This document shows positions 35,201 to 44,203 of a DNA stretch of 64,000 nt, piece after piece. The DNA is from Arthrobacter woluwensis (GTDB lineage Bacteria > Actinomycetota > Actinomycetes > Actinomycetales > Micrococcaceae): the NCBI RefSeq assembly GCF_900105345.1, contig NZ_FNSN01000003.1, forward strand, positions 3,100,001 through 3,164,000, given 5' to 3'. Below the pieces are notes generated by a model that did no database searches, was not told the DNA's origin, and saw only the letters and a list, made by a program, of their open reading frames with translations. The position numbers and the translations under genes are program-made. Position 1 is the first letter of the stretch; each line of letters opens with the position of its first letter.

Positions 35201-37819
35201 TCAGTCCTTCCGGCCGAGGCTCCTGGCCAGGGCCACGGCCTCCCGGGTGGAGACGTCCGGCAGGTACGCCTTGCCCAGCGCGACGCCGATGCCCGGCAGG
35301 GCCAGCACGTCCTGGTACGCCATGGACAGCGTGACGTACTCGGGGTGGAACTTGGCTTTGAACCGGAACAGCGAACTGAAGCCGTACGCCGGCTCGAGGG
35401 TCCGTGAGAGCCAGGCCAGGAACACGTCCATGCCCGCGACGTCCTCCGGCTCCTCGGCGCCGGGCGCGGCCGGCTTGGTGGCGAGCGGCGCCCCGGAGAG
35501 GCTCATGTAGCGGCATCCCTCGTCCCGCATGTGCAGGGCGGCGGAGGCGATCAGGAATTCCATGACCCCGTTGAACGACTCCGGCGAGCGCCGCATGAAG
35601 TCGAGCGTCCACCCGATGATCTCCCCGTCCTGGTACATGGGCATCCAGGAGGTGACGGCCTCGATCCGGCCGTCCTCGGCGAGCGCGAGCATGAGCCTGA
35701 CGTCGGGATCCCGGAGCTCGTCCAGCCCACCGAGGGTGAAGCCCATCTCCGGCAGGTCGCTCTCCGCGACCCAGGCCTCGGAGATGGCGGCGATCTCCGT
35801 GGTGGCGGCGAACGGAAGCTCGGCCCAGGAGGTCCACACCGTGGTCTTGCCCTCGCGGACGGCCTTGTTGAGCGCCGTCCGGACACTCTGCCAGTGCTTG
35901 CCCTTCATCGAGAAGTCGGCCGTGTGCACCACGGTCTCCTCCCCCACGGACATGTGGTGCCAGCCGAGGTCCTCGAACACCGGAAGGTACTGGGGGTGGA
36001 TCGAGTAGAACACCGGGGTCCAGTTGTGCTCGTCGCAGAACGCCAGGAACTCCCGGATCGTCTCCTCCGCCCGGTGAGGGGCGCACACGGGGTCGCCCAG
36101 GGCGATCGCGTTGCCGTTCACCACGCGGTACGGGAGGGCGCCCTCGCCGTCGCGGGTGAACCACGGGGTGTTGCCCTCCCAGGTGCCCATGTGGCCCAGC
36201 GAGCCGCCGCCGTGGCGCCGCAGGAGCGCGCGGAAGGCGTCGGCGTCGTGCGCCATGGCCAGGCGGGGCGACCGCGAGAGGACCCAGACCACCAGAGCGG
36301 CGAAGAGCGCCCAGAAGACGGGGCCGCACCACTGGAAGGCCCAGCTGACCGCCGAATGCCGGGGCATGACCGCATGGGTGGGGCGCCCCAGGAAGTGGGG
36401 CGGGATGAAGCGCCGCGGCGCTTCGAGGATGACCTGCCAGGGGCTGGTGTGCGGCACGATCGCCGCGAGATTCACCAAGGCGGAGAAGATGTACGCGGCG
36501 GTCAGCACGACGAAACCGGCACCGAGCACGAGCCAGAACCGGCGCACCGCCCCGCGGGGCGCCCGGATCCCGAAGTGCTTCCGGGTGGCCACCAGCATGA
36601 TCAGCGAGCCGACCGGCACGAGGGCCGCCGTGACCACCCAGATGACGAGCTCCGAGGCATCGAAGGGGCGGTGCGACGGCGAGCCGCCCTGGGCGATGAC
36701 GCGCACGACACCGAAGGAGCCGGGCGCGAAGAGCAGGATGGCGGAGTTCACGCTCACGGCGAGCCACCAGCCGAAACGGCGGCCGCGGTACAGACCCCAG
36801 GCCGCGAGGCCGAGGAGCACCACGGGCACGAACGACATCACGAACATGCCCGGACCCTGGGAACCGAGCCGTGCCAGCTGACGGATGCACTGCCGGGTGA
36901 TCGGCATGTCCCCCCGGCACACGGCCGTGAGGGTGGAGGGGTCGATCGGGTCGTTCATGAAGAGATAGGACCCGAAGGCGAACGGTGTCAGATCGGTGCT
37001 GCCGAGGAACGCGACGATGGGTCCGACGGCCGTGACGAGCACGACGGCGGCCACGAGGGTGCGCGTCTCACGGTGCGAGCTGTGCAGCACCTTCACGGTG
37101 AGCGGCTTGCTGCGCGGCGCCAGCAGGACCCCGAGCGGCAGGCCGACGAGCACTGCGACCAGCCGGTACAGATCCTCCGGATCGCCCGAGTACAGGAGGA
37201 AGATCAGCATGAACGCGAACAGCACCACCCGGATGCGACGGCGCCACAGGGCACCCATCGACCCGGTCGCGGCGGCGATCGCGCCGATCACGCCGGTGAG
37301 CGGGTCCATCGTGATGGCGGTCGACGCCCCGGTGGACCACCATTCCCAGGTCAGCGTGCCCAGCCACTGCAGGAGCACGCCGAGGGTTCCGGCGATCAGG
37401 CCGGTCGCGAAGAAGGCGAGCGCCGCCTTCCGGGTCCCGAGGGTGCGCTCCGCCAGGCCGAGGAGGAGCACGGCGCCGAGCATCGCCACCACGGTGCCCA
37501 TGACGTCCTGCGGGATGAGCAGGGCGGACAGCGGGGTCCACCACTTGCCCGCGTCGAGGGTGGTGTCCACGCCCAGGCCCCAGGAGTCCTTGACGGCGTT
37601 GATGTTGCCGTGGAACACCGTCGCGCTGAGGATGCTGGTGGCCAGGAAGACCGCGGCCATCAGGAAGGAGAAGGGGATGCGGCGGAAGAAGCCGTCCAGC
37701 CACTCCTTGGTGTCCCGCAGGCGGCCGGTGGGCGGCTGCGTCAGGAGCTCGGGTGCGGCCCCCGCCCCCTGGGGCGAGGATTCCGGGACTTCGCCGCCCG
37801 GGGTCGTCTTATCGTTCAC
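35201..37819 (-). CDS. MprF-like protein: rhomboid-like membrane domain plus DUF2156 aminoacyl-lipid synthase domain
   Basis: An 872-residue membrane protein. Residues 50-260 form a rhomboid-like bundle of about six helices, but no GxSG serine is visible, so it is probably not a protease. Further helices reach to about residue 500. Residues 540-850 are the DUF2156 domain found at the C-terminus of MprF, a GNAT-like fold that moves an amino acid from tRNA to phosphatidylglycerol or diacylglycerol: HGGGSLGHMGTWEGNTPWF, VGEETVVHTADFSMKGKHW, and FKAKFHPEYVTLSM. The start is a GTG. Its upstream neighbours on the same strand are two membrane esterases, which could reverse the modification. Amino acid and lipid are not predictable. 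Confidence 0.82.
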   Translation of the reverse strand: MNDKTTPGGEVPESSPQGAGAAPELLTQPPTGRLRDTKEWLDGFFRRIPFSFLMAAVFLATSILSATVFHGNINAVKDSWGLGVDTTLDAGKWWTPLSALLIPQDVMGTVVAMLGAVLLLGLAERTLGTRKAALAFFATGLIAGTLGVLLQWLGTLTWEWWSTGASTAITMDPLTGVIGAIAAATGSMGALWRRRIRVVLFAFMLIFLLYSGDPEDLYRLVAVLVGLPLGVLLAPRSKPLTVKVLHSSHRETRTLVAAVVLVTAVGPIVAFLGSTDLTPFAFGSYLFMNDPIDPSTLTAVCRGDMPITRQCIRQLARLGSQGPGMFVMSFVPVVLLGLAAWGLYRGRRFGWWLAVSVNSAILLFAPGSFGVVRVIAQGGSPSHRPFDASELVIWVVTAALVPVGSLIMLVATRKHFGIRAPRGAVRRFWLVLGAGFVVLTAAYIFSALVNLAAIVPHTSPWQVILEAPRRFIPPHFLGRPTHAVMPRHSAVSWAFQWCGPVFWALFAALVVWVLSRSPRLAMAHDADAFRALLRRHGGGSLGHMGTWEGNTPWFTRDGEGALPYRVVNGNAIALGDPVCAPHRAEETIREFLAFCDEHNWTPVFYSIHPQYLPVFEDLGWHHMSVGEETVVHTADFSMKGKHWQSVRTALNKAVREGKTTVWTSWAELPFAATTEIAAISEAWVAESDLPEMGFTLGGLDELRDPDVRLMLALAEDGRIEAVTSWMPMYQDGEIIGWTLDFMRRSPESFNGVMEFLIASAALHMRDEGCRYMSLSGAPLATKPAAPGAEEPEDVAGMDVFLAWLSRTLEPAYGFSSLFRFKAKFHPEYVTLSMAYQDVLALPGIGVALGKAYLPDVSTREAVALARSLGRKD

Positions 37820-37889
37820 CGCTTGAACCTGTTCGTCCGGGCGGTCCTGCCGAGGACCGGTCCTTCATTGATCACGAGACCGGGAACGC

Positions 37890-39203
37890 TCATGGCGCCG
37901 CGAGCCCCCATCGGGAGTAGAGGACGTTGAACGCCTCGGTCAGGCCGCCGACCACGGCGCCGGAGACGTGTCCGGCCCCGGGCACGATGTAGAAGGTGCC
38001 CTTGATGCCCACGGACTCGGCGGTCGCGAGCGACCGTTTGGCCGCCCCGATGTACTTCGGGTCCTCACTTCCGGCCGTGTACACGGCGACCGTGTCCGGG
38101 TAGTGGCGGTGGGCCTTCATGATGTTGCGGGGCTTGACCGCGTTGTAGGCCGCCTGGTTCCCGTTGAAGGCCGTGGCCAGGGTGTAGCCGGCCTTCTCCG
38201 AGCCCTGGAACTCCTCCCCCGAGATGGAGGCGTAGCTGCCGAAGTCCTTCGGGTACTTGGTGCCGAAGTACGCCGCGCAGACCCCGCCGTTGGAGTACCC
38301 CATGAAGGTCCAGTACTTGCGGTCCTTCTGGATCGGCAGATTGGCGCGTGCCCAGGGCACCACGTCCTTCATGATGTAGGTCTCCACCTGCCCGCGGGAG
38401 GTGTTGAGGCAGAGCGGATCCTTCATCGGATCGCCCAGCTGGTCCACGACCAGGATCACGGGCGCCAGGCCGTGGTGCTTGGCCGCCATGGCGTTGGCCA
38501 CGGACGCGATCGACGTCGGATCAGGGCTGCCCGGCTGACCCATCATCATGATGACGAACGGCAGGAGCGGCGGGTTCTTCACGAGCGCGGCCGGCGGCAG
38601 GTAGAGGCCGGGCCAGCGGGCCGGGAAATGGGAGTGCGCGGCCGGGATCGGGGCCGGGGTCTTCCCCTGCTGCCCTTCCGTCGGCATGCCCGCCGGCGCC
38701 ACCCAGTGCTTGTAGAGCGCCTCGGTGGAGTCGGTGGTGTTCCATTCGCTCTTGGGGGCCACCCGCACCACGTTCGCCGTGTCGATCTCCAGGAGCGACG
38801 CGAGCGTCGGGTTGAGCCCGTAGGCCGCGTTGATCTGGAACGCCGCGGTGATCAGGAAGACGACGACGGACACCCCCGCGATCACGCTGCGCCACCAGCG
38901 GCCGCCCCTCAGATTGAGAATGGCCAGGACCACACCCGCGAATGCCGCAGGCGCCCAGAACCAGACCTCATTCAGGAACGGCTCGCCGAAGGTGTTGTCC
39001 ACGTCCTGCAGGTACCAGAGGAGCCCGAGGCCGATCCCCAGGCCCAGCAGAAGGCCGCCTGCCGCGTAGAGGAACCACCGGGCGCGGCGGTGCTTGAACA
39101 CGAGGTACAGGAGGAAGACGATGCTGAGCGCGCTCCAGGCCAGGAGGAATTTCGGTCCGATGATGACCGTGTCCAGGACATGCTTCCAGAAGTCCAAGGC
39201 CAC
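37890..39203 (-). CDS. Membrane-anchored alpha/beta-hydrolase (esterase D type), paralogue 1
   Basis: A 437-residue protein. Four predicted helices fill residues 1-140. The rest is an alpha/beta-hydrolase of the esterase D type, with nucleophile Ser in FMGYSNGGVCAAYFG and a probable catalytic His in PGAGHVSG. The catalytic part should face outside. It closely resembles the protein encoded at 39899-41242, so the two arose by duplication, with purN now between them. It lies upstream of the MprF-like gene and may hydrolyse aminoacylated lipids. The start may be the TTG at 39197, since the AGGGA sequence is too close to the GTG at 39203. Confidence 0.78.
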   Translation of the reverse strand: MALDFWKHVLDTVIIGPKFLLAWSALSIVFLLYLVFKHRRARWFLYAAGGLLLGLGIGLGLLWYLQDVDNTFGEPFLNEVWFWAPAAFAGVVLAILNLRGGRWWRSVIAGVSVVVFLITAAFQINAAYGLNPTLASLLEIDTANVVRVAPKSEWNTTDSTEALYKHWVAPAGMPTEGQQGKTPAPIPAAHSHFPARWPGLYLPPAALVKNPPLLPFVIMMMGQPGSPDPTSIASVANAMAAKHHGLAPVILVVDQLGDPMKDPLCLNTSRGQVETYIMKDVVPWARANLPIQKDRKYWTFMGYSNGGVCAAYFGTKYPKDFGSYASISGEEFQGSEKAGYTLATAFNGNQAAYNAVKPRNIMKAHRHYPDTVAVYTAGSEDPKYIGAAKRSLATAESVGIKGTFYIVPGAGHVSGAVVGGLTEAFNVLYSRWGLAAP

Positions 39204-39220
39204 TCCCTGAGTACTGTGTT

Positions 39221-39241
39221 CCGACGCTGAGTGCGCGTCGG
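39221..39241 (-). other. Leader hairpin before esterase paralogue 1
   Basis: CCGACGC-N7-GCGTCGG lies 18 bases before the esterase start. A TATAAA box (39284-39289, minus strand) just beyond overlaps the purN stop and would place this hairpin in the transcript leader. Confidence 0.4.
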
Positions 39242-39284
39242 CCCATCAAGAACAATGGGTGCGTTCTGAGGCGCGCGCTGTAAT

Positions 39285-39857
39285 TTATAGCAAGCCGTGC
39301 TGAACAATCGCTGACAGTGTGCTGACAAGCAGCCGCCGTTCCACGACCTTGATCCGTTCGTGCAGTTCGGCTTCCGTCTCGCCGTCGAGGACGGCCACTG
39401 CTTCCTGCGCGACGATGGGCCCCGTGTCGACGCCGGCGTCGGCCCAGTGCACGGTGCAGCCGGTCACCTTGACCCCGTACGCGAGCGCGTCCCGGACGCC
39501 ATGCGCTCCGGGGAAGGCCGGCAGCAGTGCGGGGTGGGTGTTGAGGTAGCGGCCCTGGAAGGTGTCGATGAACGCCGCGGAGACGATCCGCATGAAGCCG
39601 GAGGACAGCACGAGATCCGGGGCGTAGGACGAGACCACACGCGTCAGCTCCGCATCCCACTCCGCGCGGTCCGCGTAGTCACGGAAGTTCACGGTGAAGG
39701 CGGGGATGCCGGCTTCACGGGCCCGGACGAGGCCGTAGGCGTCGGGGCGGTCGGAGCCGACGGCCGCGATCTCCAGGTCCAGCTCGCCCTGTGCCACCGC
39801 GTCGATGACGGCTTGAAGATTCGATCCGCTCCCGGACACCAAGACCACAATTCGCAT
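39285..39857 (-). CDS. purN: Phosphoribosylglycinamide formyltransferase
   Basis: A 190-residue enzyme for the third step of purine synthesis, using 10-formyl-THF. It begins MRIVVLVSGSGSNLQAVID. The catalytic residues are visible: Asn in RYLNTHPALLPAFPGAHG followed by His in NTHP and Asp in VHWADAGVDTGPIVAQEAV. The start at 39857 gives the family length; the longer open frame upstream has no support. TACTCT (39864-39869) ends 6 nt before the ATG, so the mRNA is probably leaderless. In many actinobacteria purN and purH are adjacent; here they are 9 kb apart. Confidence 0.95.
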   Translation of the reverse strand: MRIVVLVSGSGSNLQAVIDAVAQGELDLEIAAVGSDRPDAYGLVRAREAGIPAFTVNFRDYADRAEWDAELTRVVSSYAPDLVLSSGFMRIVSAAFIDTFQGRYLNTHPALLPAFPGAHGVRDALAYGVKVTGCTVHWADAGVDTGPIVAQEAVAVLDGETEAELHERIKVVERRLLVSTLSAIVQHGLL

Positions 39858-39898
39858 GGTCCAAGAGTATCCAGTGCGGATCGCCGCCCCGAATCCGC

Positions 39899-41242
39899 TC
39901 AGGGCGATGTCAGGCTGGCCACATACGGCACGGTTCCCGGCGCGGCGAGGCCCATTCTCGGGTAGAGCCATTGCAGGGTCTTCTCGATCCCGCCGTCGAG
40001 CCCGGTGTGGGAGTGGTCGCCATGCGGGACGATGTAGAGCGAGGTGTCCATGCCGGCCTTCTTCGCCGCCGCCGTGTACGCCTGAGCGGCGGGGAGGAAG
40101 ACGCCGTCGTTCTGGCCGACGGTGAAGATCGCCCTGGTGTCGCGGTACGGGGCCCGCTTCGCCATGATGTTCATCGGTCTGACGGCGTTGTACGCGGCCT
40201 GGTCACCGTGGAAGACGTCGCGGAGCACTTCGGCGCTGTGATCCGAACCCTGGAAGGCCTCCGCCCCCAGACCGGCGAAACTCCCGAACACCTGCGGGTA
40301 CTTCGACCCGAAGTAGGCCGCGCAGGACCCGCCGTTGGAATAGCCGACGATCGCCCAGTCCTTCCGGTCCTGGCGCACCGGCAGGTTGTTCCTGATCCAC
40401 GGCACGACGTCCTTCATCATGTACGTCTCCACCTTGCCCATGGAGGTGTCGAGGCAGAGGGGGTCGAGGCTCGGGTCGCTCAACTGGTCCACGCCCACCA
40501 CGATGGGCCCCAAGCCGTGATGCTGTGCCGCGTAGGCGTTGACCGCGTAGCCCATCAGCCGTGCGTCGGGGTGGCCGGGCTGACCCAGCATGAAGATGAT
40601 GACCGGCAGCCGTGGAGGGTTCTTCACCAGTGCGGCGGGCGGCAGATACAGGGCTGACCACCGGGCCGGGAAGCCGGAATGCGCTGCGGGGATGTACCGG
40701 GGGGTCGTGCCGATCTGCCCGACGGCAGGCAGATCCGCCGGAGCCTTCCACTCCTCGTACAGAGGACGCTGGAGATTCTCGCTCTTCCAGTGATCCTTGC
40801 CGGCGACCTCGAGCGGATTGGCGGTGTTGATGTTCAGCAGCGCGCCGAGCGTCGGGTTGAGCCCGTATGCCGCGTTGATCTGGAACGCCGCCGTCGCGGT
40901 GAAGAGCAGGACTCCGACCACGGCCACGGCCTTGCGCCACCAGCGGCTGCGCCTGAGGTTCAGCACGGCCAGGGCCAGGCCGGCGAACACCGCGGCGGAC
41001 CACAGCCACACCGGAAGGATGATGCCGTCGCCGAAGGCGTCCTGGACCGTGATCAGCCACCACGCCACGAGCCATCCGAGCCCGGCCCCCGCCACGAGGG
41101 CGAGGAGCGCCTTCACGAACCAGCGGACGTTCCACTCTTTGAACAGCAGGTAGAGCACGACGGCGGCGCTGAGCACCGACCACACCAGCAGGAAGCCGTC
41201 ACCGAGGATGTCCGCGTTGAGCAGCTGTTTGAAGAATTCCAT
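39899..41242 (-). CDS. Membrane-anchored alpha/beta-hydrolase (esterase D type), paralogue 2
   Basis: A 447-residue protein with the same plan as paralogue 1: about four N-terminal helices up to residue 130 and an outer hydrolase domain. The nucleophile is Ser in VGYSNGGSCAAYFGSKYP and the candidate His lies in VPHGDHSHTGLDGG. Shared blocks such as LYLPPAALVKNPPRLPVI and MKDVVPWIRNNLPVRQDRK (with few changes) show recent common origin. AAAGG lies about 9 nt before the ATG. Target unknown. Confidence 0.78.
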   Translation of the reverse strand: MEFFKQLLNADILGDGFLLVWSVLSAAVVLYLLFKEWNVRWFVKALLALVAGAGLGWLVAWWLITVQDAFGDGIILPVWLWSAAVFAGLALAVLNLRRSRWWRKAVAVVGVLLFTATAAFQINAAYGLNPTLGALLNINTANPLEVAGKDHWKSENLQRPLYEEWKAPADLPAVGQIGTTPRYIPAAHSGFPARWSALYLPPAALVKNPPRLPVIIFMLGQPGHPDARLMGYAVNAYAAQHHGLGPIVVGVDQLSDPSLDPLCLDTSMGKVETYMMKDVVPWIRNNLPVRQDRKDWAIVGYSNGGSCAAYFGSKYPQVFGSFAGLGAEAFQGSDHSAEVLRDVFHGDQAAYNAVRPMNIMAKRAPYRDTRAIFTVGQNDGVFLPAAQAYTAAAKKAGMDTSLYIVPHGDHSHTGLDGGIEKTLQWLYPRMGLAAPGTVPYVASLTSP

Positions 41243-41397
41243 GCCGGTGGCCTTTCCGTCGCAGGCGGCCTGAACGTCCGCCCAAGGAATTGTGCACCTG
41301 ACGTCCTGAAAGTTCCCTGGAGGTCACCCGGGAGGATCTCCTGCGGCACCCCGCCCGGCAGCCCGCCCCGTGCTGTCCGCGCGGTCAGCGCCGTCGC

Positions 41398-42756
41398 TCA
41401 GTCGGCGGACTTGCTCGCGGAGAACGACTCGCTCATCCGGCGGGAGGGGGCGTCGTCGTACCCGCTCAGCTGCTCACGTTCCAGCCACGGCGCCACCGAG
41501 TGTCCGATCACGACGCCGACCGCCACCTCGCAGGCGACGTACAGCGCCGTCTGCAGCGGCGGCGCACCCAGATGGCTGAGCCGCCCCAGGCCCAGCGATC
41601 CGCTGGTCATCCACGCCAGGACCATCGCGACCGCGCCGGTCACCACGCCGACGGCGGCCGCCAGCACGAGGGTGGACGCCGGCATGGTGAACCAGCGGGC
41701 CTTGACGCGGATGGAGAGCCATTCGTCGAAGTGGTTCTCACCTTCGCGGAGGAACCACCACCCGGCGAGGACACCCGCGACGACGGGGACCGCCAGCGCG
41801 ACGAAACCGAACGGCAGGGGGCCGGTGGGCAGGGCCGCCAGGACCGGCACCGCCGGGACGGGTCCCACCGCGGTGCCGAGCGCGCCGGCGGTCGAGCCCA
41901 CCCCGAGGGTGATGCCCGCGCCGCTGAGCCACGCCAGCGAGTACACCACCAGATGAGGCAGATAGCCCAGCTGCGCCAGGGTCAGTCCGGCGCCGCCGGG
42001 GATGCCGCCTCCGAGGCCTTCGTAGACACTGACGACGTCGGCCCAGTGTGCCACCAGCGTCACGGCCAACATCAGCGCGGCGAGCGAGAGGGCGGCCATC
42101 GCCGCCAGGAAACCGGCGCGGACGACGGTCCAGAGGTAGGACCCCGCCCAGCGCGAGTGCTGACTGGTCCGGGAGATCCAGTCGACCGCCTCGACCCCGA
42201 TCAGCCGGGACCACGAACGGGATTCGCGCCGCGCTCCGAGGACCAGGCCGAGGAACACGGGCAGCAGCGGGATCAGGGCCGCCTGCACCAGGTTGATCCG
42301 CACGTCCACCGTGCCGCAGACGAAGGCGGTGGCGAAGGAGAACGCCCCGTAGACGAGCAAGGCGCCCAGCGCCGCCTGCCAGAGCTGGTCCGAGTAGGAG
42401 GCGCGGGCCAGGCGTTTGCCCGCACGCCACGAGAGGGCGAACGGGATCAGCGCGAGCCCCCACGGCAGGAGGGTCAGCGGCCCGCCCAGATCCTGCGACG
42501 CGGCGTTCCCGGCATAGAGGTGGACGCTCAGCGGGACCCCGTGAATGAGGAGCCAGGCCTGCCCGGCCAGCCGCGCCATGAAGTCGGGTCCGGTGGGACC
42601 GAACCCGCCGGTCGCCCACACCCAGAGCACCGGCAGCAGCACGAGCAGCGCGGAGATGATCGCGGCCTGGGCGGCCTCGAGCCCGCCTTGCAGCCACAAG
42701 GGCATGGGAAGGCCACGGTTTCCGCTCTGATCTGCACGCAATTTCATCCCTTCCAT
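41398..42756 (-). CDS. DUF6350-type polytopic membrane protein
   Basis: A 452-residue protein with about ten to twelve hydrophobic segments separated by short basic loops. The pattern (WLQGGLEAAQAAIISALLVL near the start, AGNAASQDLGGPLTLLPWGL, YLPHLVVYSLAWLSGAGITLG) is that of the DUF6350 family, often found beside purN in actinobacteria. No catalytic motif is visible and the function is unknown. A start three codons later (42747) is also possible. Confidence 0.72.
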   Translation of the reverse strand: MEGMKLRADQSGNRGLPMPLWLQGGLEAAQAAIISALLVLLPVLWVWATGGFGPTGPDFMARLAGQAWLLIHGVPLSVHLYAGNAASQDLGGPLTLLPWGLALIPFALSWRAGKRLARASYSDQLWQAALGALLVYGAFSFATAFVCGTVDVRINLVQAALIPLLPVFLGLVLGARRESRSWSRLIGVEAVDWISRTSQHSRWAGSYLWTVVRAGFLAAMAALSLAALMLAVTLVAHWADVVSVYEGLGGGIPGGAGLTLAQLGYLPHLVVYSLAWLSGAGITLGVGSTAGALGTAVGPVPAVPVLAALPTGPLPFGFVALAVPVVAGVLAGWWFLREGENHFDEWLSIRVKARWFTMPASTLVLAAAVGVVTGAVAMVLAWMTSGSLGLGRLSHLGAPPLQTALYVACEVAVGVVIGHSVAPWLEREQLSGYDDAPSRRMSESFSASKSAD

Positions 42757-42885
42757 CCTGCCACGCCGGGGGCTGCGCGGGCGTGAGGCGCCGACGTCGG
42801 ACGGCCGGGTCCGGACTGCCCGTTAACCCAAGCTTTCCTTTCCGGCCAGCTCAGGGATGCGCCGCGGTCAGGAGCGGCGCGCACC

Positions 42886-44184
42886 GTGGAAAGCGTGAGG
42901 ATCGCAATCGTGGCAGAGTCCTTCCTGCCCTTGATGAACGGTGTGACGCACTCGATCCTGAGGGTTCTGGATCATCTTCAGGAACGGGGCGACGACGTTC
43001 TGGTCATCGCCCCCTCCTCCGGCGCCGAGGAATCCCCTGCGAAGGTCTCCGGAGCGGCCGTCCACCGGCTGCCCGCGGTCCCCCTGGCCGGCTACACGAA
43101 CGTGCGAGTGGCTCTGGGAGGTGTCAACCGGGTCAAGAGAATCCTTGCCGGTTTCGCCCCCGACGTGGTGCATCTCGCCTCGCCGTTCGTGCTCGGGTGG
43201 AGGGCCGTGCAGGCCGCGCAGCAGCTGGGGATCCCGACCGTCGCCGTGTACCAGACGGAGGTCCCGGGCTACGCGGCACGCTACGGGGTGCCGTTCCTGG
43301 AGAACTGGGCCTGGCAGCGCGTGGAGGACATCCACCTCCTCTCCTCCCGCACCCTGGCCCCGTCCACCTTCGCCAGGGACCAGCTGCAGGGCCGCGGGAT
43401 CCCGAGGGTCCACCTCTGGCGGCGCGGCGTCGACACCCGGCGCTTCCACCCCTCCAAGCGCGACGACGCGTGGCGGCGCTCCGTGGCCCCTCACGGCGAG
43501 CGCATCATCGGCTTCGTCGGCCGGCTCGCGGTGGAGAAACAGGTGGAGGATCTGCAGGTCCTGGCGGACCTGCCCGGGACCCGCCTCGTGATCGTCGGCG
43601 AAGGCCCGCAGCGCGAGGCACTCGAGAAGCTCCTGCCCGGCGCCGTCTTCACCGGCTTCCAAGGCGGCGAGGACCTGGCCCGATTGGTGGCCTCCTTCGA
43701 CCTCTTCGTGCACCCCGGCGAATTCGAGACCTTCTGCCAGACCATCCAGGAGGCCATGGCGTCCGGGGTTCCGGTCGTGGCGACCGGCCGAGGCGGCCCG
43801 CTCGACCTCGTGGACAACTCGCGGACCGGCTGGCTGTACCAGCCGGGCGACCTCGCGCAGCTCCGCGGCCATGCCGCCGATCTGCTCGGCGATGACGTCA
43901 AGCGGCAGGCATTCGCCCGTACGGCACTGCAGAGCGTGCAGGGCAGGACCTGGGAGGCGATCGGCCGCGAACTCGTGACGCACTACGAGGCGGCCCGCGA
44001 CGCCGGAGTCCCCCGCCTCCCCGCACCGAGCCTCGCTTTGCGGGCGGCCGCGCGGGAAGGCGCCGTCCGGTCCTGGGCCCGTTCGCTCGTCGAACCGCCC
44101 GCTGTCTTCCGGAGTCCCCGCGCCCAGACGGCGACGGCGCCCTGGGCACAGCATCGCACCGAACCATCCAAGAAGAACCGCTGA
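42886..44184 (+). CDS. GT4 glycosyltransferase, MgtA-type GDP-mannose-dependent alpha-mannosyltransferase
   Basis: A 432-residue GT-B enzyme. The N-domain begins VRIAIVAESFLPLMNGVTHS, the usual start of MgtA/PimB-like mannosyltransferases. The C-domain has IIGFVGRLAVEKQVEDL and the EX7E-type motif HPGEFETFCQTIQEAMASG. The family transfers mannose from GDP-mannose to glycolipids at the inner face of the membrane. The last 50 residues are not conserved in the family. ugd follows after 19 bases, and its product UDP-glucuronate is the precursor of the GlcA-diacylglycerol that MgtA mannosylates in corynebacteria. The start is a GTG; another GTG three codons later is possible. Confidence 0.83.
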   Translation: MESVRIAIVAESFLPLMNGVTHSILRVLDHLQERGDDVLVIAPSSGAEESPAKVSGAAVHRLPAVPLAGYTNVRVALGGVNRVKRILAGFAPDVVHLASPFVLGWRAVQAAQQLGIPTVAVYQTEVPGYAARYGVPFLENWAWQRVEDIHLLSSRTLAPSTFARDQLQGRGIPRVHLWRRGVDTRRFHPSKRDDAWRRSVAPHGERIIGFVGRLAVEKQVEDLQVLADLPGTRLVIVGEGPQREALEKLLPGAVFTGFQGGEDLARLVASFDLFVHPGEFETFCQTIQEAMASGVPVVATGRGGPLDLVDNSRTGWLYQPGDLAQLRGHAADLLGDDVKRQAFARTALQSVQGRTWEAIGRELVTHYEAARDAGVPRLPAPSLALRAAAREGAVRSWARSLVEPPAVFRSPRAQTATAPWAQHRTEPSKKNR

Positions 44185-44203
44185 GAAGCAGAGGAGCCGG
44201 AAC

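Noticed and set aside
35531-37930. A 799-codon open frame on the plus strand
   Set aside because: Antisense of the MprF-like gene, whose strand carries clear domains and membrane helices.
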